Below, piece after piece: positions 35,088-46,366 of a stretch of 64,000 bases of DNA. The notes under the pieces were generated by a model. That model searched no databases. It was not told the origin of the DNA and saw nothing but the letters and a program-made list of their open reading frames with translations. Position 1 is the stretch's first letter, and each line of letters begins with the position of its first letter. The stretch comes from Medicago truncatula (taxonomy: Eukaryota > Streptophyta > Magnoliopsida > Fabales > Fabaceae). A program made the translations under genes and the position numbers. The stretch spans positions 37,692,755 through 37,756,754 of the forward strand of contig NC_053048.1 in NCBI RefSeq assembly GCF_003473485.1. The letters run 5' to 3'.

Positions 35088-36254
35088 CTACGATTCTGAG
35101 GGTGAAGCTATGTTGTTGTTGTTGTTATTGTTATTGCCGTTGTTGTTAATGATGTTGTTGTCGTTGTTGTTGATAGTATTACCCTTACGCAGTTTCCTCT
35201 TCTTGTTCTTCTCCGAAATAGCTTTCGCAAAAGCTTCAACAATCCTTTGCTGAGACTCAAGAATCATCTCAGTACGCTTCATCTCCATCTCCATTCTCAT
35301 AGTTTCAATCTCTCTAGCCATCTCCATCTTCATCTGCTCCATCCTCACAAACCCATCTCTCAAAACCTTAATAGCATTCACCATTTCACCAATTGGATCT
35401 CTTTCCCTTTCTCTCTCTACATCCCTCTCCCTCTCTCTCTTCCCCAAAACAACCCTCTCCTTAACAAGCCTCGTTCCACCATTGATCCTAGACCCAGATT
35501 CTGAATTGTTGTTCATTTTCGGATAGAATTTTGATCCGGGTTGTGCCACGCTAACACCAGTTGGAATCCTAATCCGAAACCCACTACCGGAACCACCAAA
35601 ACCACCGGAAACTCCATTCCGGTATAGCTTATCAAGACTTCTGGTATTACCAGAACCAGAACCACCACCAGCAGCACTTCTAAGTTCCTCATAAAGATCA
35701 TCATCATCATAATCATCGTTCTCTAGTGTTTCACGGTGGTTGATAAGGTTATGGCTATGGATGTGATTATGATTAGCGTTATGATTAGGGTTTTCTGGTT
35801 TATGCGGTGGAGAAGGAGGAGAAGGACCTTTTTCCATGGAATCCATAGCTTTGAAAAGAACCCACGAAGAAGAAGAACGAGATCTCGGAACCGGAAGAGA
35901 TCTAAGCTTCTGAATCTCAGATCGGTAACGTTTACGGAGCTTTTCCATTTTGTGACGACACTGAACGGCGGTTTTAGCGACGGGTGAAGAGTTAGGGCAA
36001 CGAACAGCGACGGCATCAGCAACTTCTTGCCAATGGGTTGCTTTGAGATTTGTTCGACCCAGAGAGTACCATTTGTCACGGTAAGAATCGATTAGAGCAG
36101 AGGTTTCTTCTGGTGTCCAGCACGGAGGTGGAAGACGACGAGATGAGGTTGGTGGTGGTGGTGGTGCTGGGAGGGAGAGAGGGAGAGGTACGGCGGATGG
36201 TGGTGATGGGATCGATTCAGTTGGTGATGATGGTGGTGGTGATGATGTTGCCAT
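35088..36254 (-). CDS. Trihelix transcription factor, SIP1/ASIL-type
   Basis: A single exon of 388 residues. I chose the ATG at 36254 (context GCCATGGC) over the one at 36269 because it fits plant start contexts and gives the MATSS start seen in related proteins. After a Pro/Ser-rich N-terminus, residues 46-112 form the Myb-like trihelix domain: CWTPEETSALIDSYRDKWYS, WQEVADAVAVRCP, TAVQCRHKMEKLRKRYRSE. Then come WVLFKAMDSME, a His/Asn-rich linker, a Gly-rich stretch, and near the C-terminus a Met/Glu-rich coiled coil (about 280-350) ending in basic KKRKLRK and an Asn run. The layout matches the SIP1 clade (ASIL1/ASIL2 and relatives), nuclear factors that bind GT-type elements. The gene appears complete; intronless structure is usual for the clade. 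Exact orthology is not established. Confidence 0.93.
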   Translation of the reverse strand: MATSSPPPSSPTESIPSPPSAVPLPLSLPAPPPPPTSSRRLPPPCWTPEETSALIDSYRDKWYSLGRTNLKATHWQEVADAVAVRCPNSSPVAKTAVQCRHKMEKLRKRYRSEIQKLRSLPVPRSRSSSSWVLFKAMDSMEKGPSPPSPPHKPENPNHNANHNHIHSHNLINHRETLENDDYDDDDLYEELRSAAGGGSGSGNTRSLDKLYRNGVSGGFGGSGSGFRIRIPTGVSVAQPGSKFYPKMNNNSESGSRINGGTRLVKERVVLGKRERERDVERERERDPIGEMVNAIKVLRDGFVRMEQMKMEMAREIETMRMEMEMKRTEMILESQQRIVEAFAKAISEKNKKRKLRKGNTINNNDNNIINNNGNNNNNNNNIASPSES

Positions 36255-38875
36255 GGCGTATAATAACAACAGAGAGCGAGAGGAAGAAGAAAAAGGTAAA
36301 ATTATTAGGGTTAAAATGAAGAGTGGTGGTTGTTATGGTGGAGGAGAAAAAAGAGAGAATTATTTTAGGGTGGAAGAGAAAAAAGGAGGGTATGGTAAGG
36401 TAAAAGAAAGAGGGTGGTGCGGCATGATAAGGGTGACGTGGGTGGATGAGGAGACGACCACCGTTTAGGTGAGAGGGCTAACGTGCGCGGAGGGGTGGTG
36501 AGGTCCACACTTCTGACTTTGCCCATCACCACCAAATCTAATCTCTTCATCAAAATTAGCTGTTTGTGGTTGGCCTAGAGGCTAGAGCAAAATAAATTAC
36601 AAAATCATAAGTTGGGTGACATGTTTGTTATGTATGTGATTTGGTTTAGTGAATTTTAATGGGAAATAGGGTGGGGTGATTTGATTTTGGGTGATGGTGT
36701 GTGTGGTGGCAATAGGGGTTTGGTTTGGTTTGACCGATAAATAAAAAGTGGTTGGGGGGTACATTGTATTTATTGGAGAGGGATGGATGGGTGTGCAATT
36801 TTGCTAACGTCATGGAGTGTAAATGGATGGCCTCCGACTCTATATTCTTCTTTTAACTCAAATCAATCAAACTACTTAACACTTAAGTGTACTTCATTCT
36901 TTTACATATTAACAAAAATTATGTACAAGTTTTCTTTTAAAAAATATAAAAAGTTTATATTTTAGAAATTTTATATGTTATAATTTATTTTTATAAATTA
37001 AAAGGCTTGTTTTTATATGTTGATAAGTGTTTTTAGGGTATTGTTTAATCATCCAAAAGTAGTATCTTTTATATTAAAAATTGTGTATTTATGACTTCAA
37101 CGTGTGTTTGATTTATATTTTCAAGATAAAATTTCTTTTTACGATTCTTTAAAAAATGCTCTTAGAACATCTGTTACCAAGACTCATAGAAAAATTATAA
37201 TCAAAATATATTAGGTGAATAGTGGACATTACCAAATTAGATCAATTAATGGGACATTGGAAATATGATAGATTCTAGGATGAAGACTCTATCAAGTCTC
37301 TCACCAATAGAACAGAAAAAAAAAAATCACCTTTTAATCAAATGGACCAGATCTATTACAAATAAATATGAGTGCATCTAAATATTTCTACATACAATTT
37401 TGTCCCCATATTTTTACTGTGTTCATAGGGTTCAAATGCTTCAGCCATTAGAGATATAAGAGTACTTAATCGAGTTATCACACCATGGGAATTTTTAATT
37501 GATTATTTATTTAAAATGTTATTATATTTATTATTAATTTTATTAATAATTATAATCCATTAATTTTTCCATGGATAATATATGCAAAGTTCAGGTTCGA
37601 ATCTCTAATTACCACATAAAAATCAATTATTTTTTCTTTTTGACTAAGTCCCATGCACGTTTTCTTTTGATTACTTACTTTGCCATGTGAAGCTAATTAA
37701 TAAGGTTTACGGTTTTTGCTTGAGAGAATTTGCAATGTAACATTGGTGTAGATTAATATGGGAGAAGCATAGTATACAAGCTATGTCTAATTTTCCTTCT
37801 TATAATAAACTCAATTGATAAAATTAATATTAAGTTTCATCGACATCTAAAAAGTTGCGATCTTGTGAAGTTGTTTCTGAGACCTTGCGAATTCACATGC
37901 GCCGCTAACAAAAAGTGATTGTTGTGTTGTAGTGATTGTTGTGATGGCAAAATACTCAATGAATCGCACGTCTCAGTCAATAATCGATAAGTTTTCCTAT
38001 TCTCTATTTTTATCTTATTAGGGGTCAAATTATTTGTATTGTATTTCCTCTATTTTTATCTTATTATGAGTCAATTTTTTTGTGTTGTATTTCTATATGA
38101 TTTTTACCCTTTATAATTGTTCTGTCTAATTTTTCCAATACGCGCTAGAATCCACCTAGAAAATAGTACTATTAAAGAAAAATAAACAAATAAATAAAAA
38201 GAAGTTACAAGTAGTGACCTTGTTGAAATTATAAAAAATATTTTTCTTATTGAAATTATGAACATAAAAATAGTACTAATTATATTTTGTGTTATATATT
38301 TGTTTATTTAATACGTGACAAATCTCAAATAGTGAATGTATAACAAAGGTTTCACAAATGAAAAAGAAAAAATTAGACAGAAAGGTGAAAATCATCATAC
38401 CAGATAAAGTTGATGAGCATTATGAAATAGATGGTGAATATAGACAATAAAAGTCGATGTCCACATAAATATGAAATATTCACTAATTTTTGTAGCTCAT
38501 AATGCTTGTGGTATCTTTGAAACTTTTTTTTTTCATTTCCTGTATGCATTCTTTTTCTTTACATCTATATCAGTTTCTTCAAAGGAAAAGAAAGATAAAC
38601 AAATCAAGAAAAATCCTCAAAGTCACATACCTATCAAACTAGTTGAAGCATATTCAACTCTATTTGTTTTGTAATCACCTACAACTTTTGTGCTATAATA
38701 CCTAAATTTATTTGAATCCCTTTTTATGCATTCAAGCATGTAGAGAAGGAACTTGAGACGAGATCCCTTCCTGCATCGCTTTGATTGATAGATAAAGCAT
38801 TATGACTTATAAAGGGAATTTTTTTTTTTTTGAGATAATGAACGGAACAATCTAACAGATTCGGCACCTCATGGC
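36255..38875. other. Intergenic, trihelix promoter side
   Basis: The first 300 bases are GA-rich on the plus strand (CT-rich leader of the trihelix mRNA on the minus strand), followed by a promoter-like region. The rest is AT-rich spacer. A degenerate B-box-like GGTTCGAATCTC near 37590 may be a SINE scrap. No gene supported. Confidence 0.45.
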
Positions 38876-41800
38876 TCATGTGCTTATTCTTCGGAACCGT
38901 AAGAAAATCGGCTTTTTTAAGAGAGAGACAGCAATGTTACTCCAAATCTCTGATCTAGTTCGAAGATGAGAAATTTTCTCTAAAATTTCCATATCTTCTG
39001 ATAGAACATAGCCAAAGACAGTGTATGAATCTCTCCATTCCTTGTGATTTGCAAGGCTGATGAAGAAATCTGGACCAGAACCAACCCATGCCACAGATCC
39101 TCTTTTTATGGCAGGACAGTGTTCTTTTGGAATATCCTTGAATTCAAACCCATGGGATTCCAATGTTCCTTGAACTAATGCAAATGGTGGTCCAAATGTA
39201 GCCTACATCATCATTCAAATTTAAAAATACACATTAGAAGTTTAAAAGAGAGAAGGATAACATATGAGCATCTTCAAGACATTTTCATGTAAGGTAGACC
39301 TAGGTTCTTTAGCATTGTCCACATAATATAGACGCAAAATTTTGTATAATCATTCGTGTAAGTTAAAGTTGCAGCCATGTGATTAGGAGATCACAAGTAT
39401 AAGCTGTGAAATCAACCTCTTGCAAATGCAAAGACTGTTTGAAATTCTTGGAATTTCGGTAGGGCTTAAGTCAACCCTTACAAAATTGTCTTATTAGATG
39501 AAGACTGCCACCACTTATAAACCCACTTTCAGGACTCTGCCATGACAATTTTCACTTTTATTTACATGATGAACCTTACCTTTTTTATGTGGTTTCCCGC
39601 TTCATCCCAAAGAATTCCCCGGGTTTCAGCGCGATAAATATGGCAACCAACACAATTTGGCAATGCCAACAGTTCAAGAATGTAGGAAACAGAATGTGGA
39701 GCACAGTGTGGCAAAAGCTGTAGAAATAAAAGTTCATAAAAGGGTTAAGGAAATAACATTCACGTTTAACTCTAGTAATAAACATAGATAAAAAAAAAAA
39801 CTAATTATGGTAAGAACACAAGTTTCCAGTTTCCAACTTTCAACCTATCTTACAAGCAACTATATTAACATTAGATTATCAAAATTCATATATCAGTTGT
39901 GAAATAGCATTACAAGTCACGTTAACAGCATGATTGATACCTAGAGAGTATAGAATCCTTATCCTAATTCTCACAAGGGTAAAACTAGAAGCAGAATTCA
40001 AACCTAAATACCTCCTTCCACACAGCCACACTCTCCAACAAATGGAAAGTATGAGGACAAAATGCGGATCTATGGAATTTCTTAAAGCTATAACTACTGC
40101 TCGGTACAGTTTATACCAGTTTTGTCAATTGCAGATAGTGGAAAACAGTGCTTTGTTCGAATTTCACTATGCTATAGCGCCGCCCTAGCTACTATTTAAC
40201 AACACTTTATACTAAATAGTGTATCACGGAAAATTATCAATTTATTTAATTTCCACCAGGCAATAGCCGCTATTTGAGAATACTGGTTTACACTTACACT
40301 AGAGACAGAGTCACTTTTTGTCTATTTAAAGTTTCACTCTGATATTGAACATGTCCCAGACTCTGATTAGCAAATAGGGTTTTTATCAACCCAAGTAAGA
40401 AGCCATGTTCCTTGCAACTTTTACACACCTGCATTCCAAGCTTAAATGCAACGAAAAACTACCCTTACAGACTTATATAAATATTGTCCTCAAAGTGATC
40501 TTCTACCCAGTAAAATGTTTCCAATCTGTGCTGTTCAAACCTTTGGCTGATGCTATCAGCGGGAACTTTTTACGTAAAGTTTATCAACCAAACAAAGTAT
40601 TAACATAAGCTCGGCAAAGTCATTTATTATTGTAAGACACACACAAATACATTGAGGACCAAAGAAGCAATCCACTGATAATTGTATACTTTTTAGATGG
40701 GTTTTGCATCCGCGTTGGACATTTCTCATTTGCCAGATTAAAAGTTAAGAAATAGACAATAGAAATATGACAAAATGCAAGACATATTCAGCATTTTGAA
40801 TACAAAATAACATGGTAAAATGTGCAATGAGCATCATAGACAAACAATAAATTGAAGATGTAGATAAATACTTACTTGTATGCGAAGAATCCCGTAGTCA
40901 GTTTCCAAACCAACAATTCCCTAAAAGTACAAACGTGTAATGAAAAGATAGATATTTTATAGGTAAAAAAAAATAGAGAAACAGAAATACATATGTAACA
41001 ATCACATAGCTTCAAGAAGCACACAAAACAAAAGTATAATGAGAATATGGCAAGGATCCTCTAAAGTGTAAAGTGAGAAAATCAAGGGTTGTTATTGTAA
41101 CAAACTCATGATTTGTTATGATATACCTACAAAATCAACCCTTAATTTGTTAATTAACGGTTGATATTGCGCACTTTACACTCTAAAGTTAGTTGCTCAC
41201 TTTAGAGGATTTAGATCCCTTTGAGTGCATTATCATGAACAAAATAAAGCATTGCTAACAAATTAAATACACTTATAGACAGTTTATCATGAAAAAACAA
41301 AATTCATTAATACATTCAGTTCTTAGAATGAAGTAATTCAAGCATAAAGTTGGATTCACAAAACATTGATCAAATAACTGGTAGTAAATGAGAGAAGTAA
41401 TACTTTTAAATCCATATAAAATAATTTGACACAGATACACATCTCAAATAGGTATGTTCAGTACATATCAATGAGAGTAATAATTACAACAACACAATAT
41501 TCTTACCTCGCCCTTATCAAAGACAAATCCAGAAGTCCACATAACTCTATCTCCCGAGCCAAATCGATCAGGGTTTAAAGCATCTTTTTGTCTTTTTAAC
41601 CAACACTGAAATGAAAGTAGGTAATGGTATAATATTAGGTAAAGTGCATATGACATTCTATGCCTAAGAGACTGGAACGAATCCTCAAACTATTCTACAT
41701 TTCAAGCAATCATAAACTACACAAGCTAAAAGAGTATATCTTTACAGTGGTGGTACTGCAGTATGAAACAGGTTTCCCAAAAAAAAATATAAATCATAAC

Positions 41801-42934
41801 CTTAAGAATCTGCAGAGGGAATACATTTTCAAAAGATATTCAACTAAATCAAGTCATTCGAGTGCTTCCAACTGACTAAAATGAATCTTAATTCTTAAAC
41901 ACTATTCAACTTTTGGTAATAAATAAATCTACGAGAAATTGAATTGGAATAAATTGGGAAGGGTGTAAAAGAAGCAACAGTTTACCAACATAAAGTTACT
42001 TCATATATACAGACAAATGGTACAACAAAAATTGAGCTGAACCCCATGTTCATTTATCATAATTAATCAATCAACAATTCAAGCTGAGTCTAAATGCACT
42101 ACAAAGTCGGTCTTTGATAACTAAAAGCGGAACGGAACATAACATACACATTTGAGTTTGATTTTGATACACTGTCAACAAATTACTCTCAATTACATAT
42201 GTATGACTTTATAAGTAATTATGATTAAATTCAAATACTTTTTAATTATATGATTATTACCATTAATTTAAACTATAAAAAATCTTTACATTCACGACTT
42301 GTAACAGCGACAAACAACCAAGCGATATCCTACTAAGTGCGGTCAGCGCCATAATGTACTATCATTCACAATATTGTATATATGAATTAAATCCTAAAGT
42401 TTTTGTTATATGGTCAATTTTATTTTTTTTGAGGGATTGTTATATGGTCAATTAAGGACTTCAACAAAAGAAATACAAAGATAATTATCATACACCACAA
42501 TCCAAAATCATATATAATCATCTAAACTGAAAAAAATGATAGAATTGCAACAATAATACCTCACCAAATCTAGGTCCACAAGCATTTCTATCACCACACC
42601 AAACCCAAGAATTACACAAACAACCACGACCATCACCACGACACGAATCCTTACAAGCCCTACAACATTCCTCAGAAGAATTAACCTTAAAATCATCACC
42701 CCATTTCACAGCATCACCCCATAGTTCCAAATGCTCAACCCCTCTACAGCATTTCCCTTCAAAACCATTCTTTTCATCCAAAACCTCGTACATTGTTGAC
42801 ACAGATTCAGTACTGCTCTGTCTGAAGACCATGGTAAGGAAAAAGTACACAGCAGAACAGGAGATTGCGCCAATCATGAAAAATATGAGGAGGGTGAATT
42901 TACCGAAATCTGAGTCGTTTTGGCGACGACCCAT
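38876..42934 (-). CDS. Membrane-anchored apple-like / degenerate cyclophilin-like protein
   Basis: Five exons, all phase 0: 42934-42560, 41605-41507, 40920-40876, 39717-39580, 39202-38876, giving 327 residues. A hydrophobic helix at 13-36 (LLIFFMIGAISCSAVYFFL), after a basic N-terminus, predicts a type II signal anchor. Residues 60-135 are Cys-rich (GKCCRGVEHLELW, SEECCRACKDSC, GCLCNSWVWCGD, CWLKRQ), similar to PAN/apple modules. From about 160 to 305 the chain resembles a cyclophilin: LETDYGILRIQL, APHSVSYILELL, GSGPDFFISLANHKEW, YTVFGYVLSEDMEILEKI. The position of the conserved active-site His appears to be Tyr (SYTVFG), and the usual FHR motif is IYR, so isomerase activity is doubtful. It probably faces the secretory lumen or cell exterior. 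Introns carry small repeats. The model is complete. Confidence 0.82.
40090..40290. repeat. TAGCGGTTTGTTC-type repeat, copy 1
   Basis: Words such as TTTGTTCGAATTTCACTATG, CTATAGCG and TATTTAACAACACTTTA resemble the stretch at 50505-50680. It is intronic to the cyclophilin-like gene and non-coding. Confidence 0.5.
41052..41221. repeat. MITE-like inverted repeat in intron 2
   Basis: AAGGATCCTCTAAAGTG at the left pairs with CACTTTAGAGGATTTAGATC at the right. A 170-base foldback within an intron. Confidence 0.7.
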
Positions 42935-43160
42935 GATGAGATTATGGGAAATTTGGTGGCTTTGTTCGGATTTTTTGACGGACAGTGTGATGAGAACAAG
43001 AAGAAGAACAACATTGACAACTTTTCATGTTGTTTTCACGATGAACTTGTTGGCTACAAATGCTAAAAGTAATGCTTCATTGTCACCATCAACTACCAAT
43101 TTACGACACGTTTCATATTTTCTTTGTTGTCTTTTTCTCCTACTCCTACCCATAATAATT

Positions 43161-43536
43161 AGGTCATCTCTTTTAAGTTTTTCGTTTTTCTTAAAATGGT
43201 CTTTTAAATTTCAAAATTTCAAACAAGTCGTTTTAGTTTTTGAATCGTTTCAAACAAGTCATATTGTAGATGGCATAGTTGGTAATTACTTCCTTAAACC
43301 CATCTTTGGTACCAAATTTGGCTCCTAACACCCACTTAAAATTAGTCATCTTTTTAAGCATGACAAATTGTGGATAATGCTCTTTGTTACTATCATCTAA
43401 ATCATCACCATCATCCTCTAAAATGACTTGTTTGAAACGATTCAAAAACTAAAATGATTTGTTTGGGACTTTTGAAACTTAAAAGACGACTTTGGGAAAA
43501 TCGAAAAACTTAAAGACCTTTAGATGCATTTGACCT
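43161..43536. mobile_element. MITE with AATAATT duplication
   Basis: Inverted ends starting AGGTCA and ending TGACCT enclose long complementary arms (TTTTGAATCGTTTCAAACAA against its reverse). They are flanked by AATAATT at 43154-43160 and 43537-43543. It sits 227 bases upstream of the start of the cyclophilin-like gene. Confidence 0.8.
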
Positions 43537-46366
43537 AATAATTATTACAAAGTTCCTTAAAAACAATAATAATAAAGGTATTGTTAATGACTGTCCTGTG
43601 CACTCTTTAAACATTCTAAATTAAAGAATTCTTTATAAAAAATTAAATATTTTAATTTTCAATGAATTGATTACACACTTTTAATTAATACTTATTGCTT
43701 ATATTCTTTAAAGAGTGTATCAAGACAACATTTCCCTAATAATAATAATTAGTATTACAATGTTTCACATAATCACATTCGAATTTGACTAAGATGCCCA
43801 ACATGATAATATAACTCTTAACATTTTCAACTACATGAATAAGTAACTCACTTGATTTAAGATAAAAAACTTACGAAGTTGTGTCGTAGTCTTAGTTTAT
43901 TTGATAAGAATATTGGATATTATATATAGTGGTTTTTGACAATATATTATATATAGTGGTTGGATCTTACTTATTTATCTTAAAAATATGAATTTATAGT
44001 CATTAAATTACTTGACCATACAAAATAATTCAAGATTTGAATTCTAACAAATGGGAATATACTAATATAACAATTTGGAGGGTGGGAGTAGCTCAATTAA
44101 TTTAAACTAAATGATAAAAAAGTTTAAAATAAGCGATATACTAACACCCCACTTATTTTCTAAAAAAAAATTCTAAGGTTGAGCTATCTTTGAAATGAAC
44201 AAGAACATGAATAGAACCAAGCTCTTTTCCTTGAGGAAGAATCACAATATCAATCTTCCGAACACCTAGAGTCGGATCCGATTAATGGCATAGTGTGGTT
44301 ATAGCCACACTAGATTTTTTCCAATTTCTTTTACACATGAAAGATGTTTATTAGAATAAGTGAAGGATGAATATTTTTTCAAAGTTATAGGTAGAATAAA
44401 ATGTTAGAGGAGGTTGACGATTCATTTTGTTCTAATTAGCAATTGTAAGGGTAACAAATAAATATAGTCTAATAAAACTTACCCAAATAATACTACTAAA
44501 ACTATTACTTTGAGTGAAATAGTACATGATGTTTAATTTTGTTGGGCAAATTCTTTTTATACTACTATTTTAGCAATGCCCCTGCGAACACCATGTCCAT
44601 GTTGGTGACAATTGAAATGTTTACGTGTCAAATACATTTTTTTACATAAAAAGAACAAAAGAAAAAGCGCACTATGAAACCACTAAAGAAGAATATGCTC
44701 CCTTTGGGATCTTTGTCAAGAAAACTAATGCCAGAATTATGTGACAACTATATTTGATCCAATTGAAATAAAATAAATTGATAAATAATAGATAGTGTCT
44801 TACACTAAGTTCAATTTTTTATTTTTTTTTATTTTTTTTTTATTTTTTTTTGCGTTTGTTATCCCTCTGATTGAGGGGAATGAATTTTGTTAATCTAGAG
44901 TTTGGTAGTGAAATAAGTATAGTCTGACAAAGAATTGTTTTATTCAAAAATTGAACTCAAGTTCTCCTGAACAATTCGTCCTTTCGTAAAGTTCATTACC
45001 ACATGAGTCTAATTTCTTGGTATAAATTTGATTGCTTTGATAACACATATTTAGTTATATTTTGATTACATAGAATACGAATAAACGTCCCAATATAAAA
45101 TGAGTTGCCGCGTATCACTTGCTACATCATCAAAATACAACCATAAATGCATAGGTAAAGAAAAATTTAAGCCCCTAAAAATAGGTAAGAATTTGGCTCA
45201 CACCCCTCAATAACGTAAGTTCAACTTCAGCCGTTAGTGTTAGAAACATGTTATTGTTTAATCTATAATCATATTTTGCAATGTCGACAGAGCATATTCT
45301 TAATCTAACGAGTCATTAAAACCTAACTCATTTAAATTTTCTAATACTAAAAATAATTCTGACATTAAAATTGAGGACCAGAATTATAAATTTAGAAATA
45401 GAAAACTAAAAATGGACACTAAATCAATGAATATAACGATATTTAAGTATTGATAAAAAAATAAAAAAATAAAAAACTGCATTTAAGTGTTTGTTAGAAA
45501 AATATATTTTATTTTTCCAAATTTAAAAATAGTATTAAATAAATAAGTCAATACTAATTGAACTTTGATAATCAAAAGTTCGAACCTCAACCCCTACATA
45601 TAACAAACTAAACCAATACTACTTGGAAACTTTGGCAATAGAGTTAGAACCCCAGCATATAACAATGAATCGTCGATCATCAAATCTTCAAAAATAATTT
45701 ACTTTTATTTGAGATATTTCTGGAGTCAACGCATCCCCGCTTTATTGTCTTAGTTACCTCTCTTTCCTAGGTCAACATATTACCACACAAAGTTACCACT
45801 TACCATATGGTTGCTGGCTCAACGAAATGCAGGATAATTCACTCATGTTCATTATAATTCGACTGGCAAAAAAATAAACTAATAAAAACTAAAAAAAATC
45901 AATTTAATAAACCAACTTTTTCGACAGCAAAAAATAATCCAAATCCATGGACTTCATTTTCTTTCCAAATGAACAGAGCCAGGAGATATCATATAAAACT
46001 AGGTTTTAATTACACATCACATGTTTGACACTCCTCTGTACATTTAGAATTAACCTCATAAATTGAATAACTTCAACTGTATCAAGAGAAGATCCAAGAT
46101 ATCTTGAATTGAAGTAATCCTTGATTAGTGGAAAATTCCAAATCAGTCTTTAACTCAGCAATAATCTTTTCTTCAAAATGACGGGCATCAGAACGTCCAT
46201 AAGCTACAAAATTCACATCCAACAGCAGCCAGCCTGTTACATTTAGATATGTTTAGACAAATGCACCGGGGACCAAGTGTGCAATCTTCGACGTCATCCG
46301 ACTGGGAGAAATATAAAGATGACATTTGAGGATAGAAAAACCGCCTAAAATATAAGATGACTTACC
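43537..46366. other. Intergenic, no supported gene
   Basis: AT-rich spacer with a T-rich tract at 44815-44852. Below 46366 lies the 3' untranslated region of the hnRNP-like gene, apparently spliced: a donor (GAG|GTAAGT) follows its stop codon directly, and a candidate acceptor lies near 46233. Confidence 0.45.

Noticed and set aside
35247-36319. Several plus-strand frames of 60-90 codons
   Set aside because: Antisense shadows of the low-complexity trihelix coding exon and its leader.
42831-43328. 165-codon plus-strand frame
   Set aside because: Antisense to the first exon of the cyclophilin-like gene, then running into a MITE arm; no domain.
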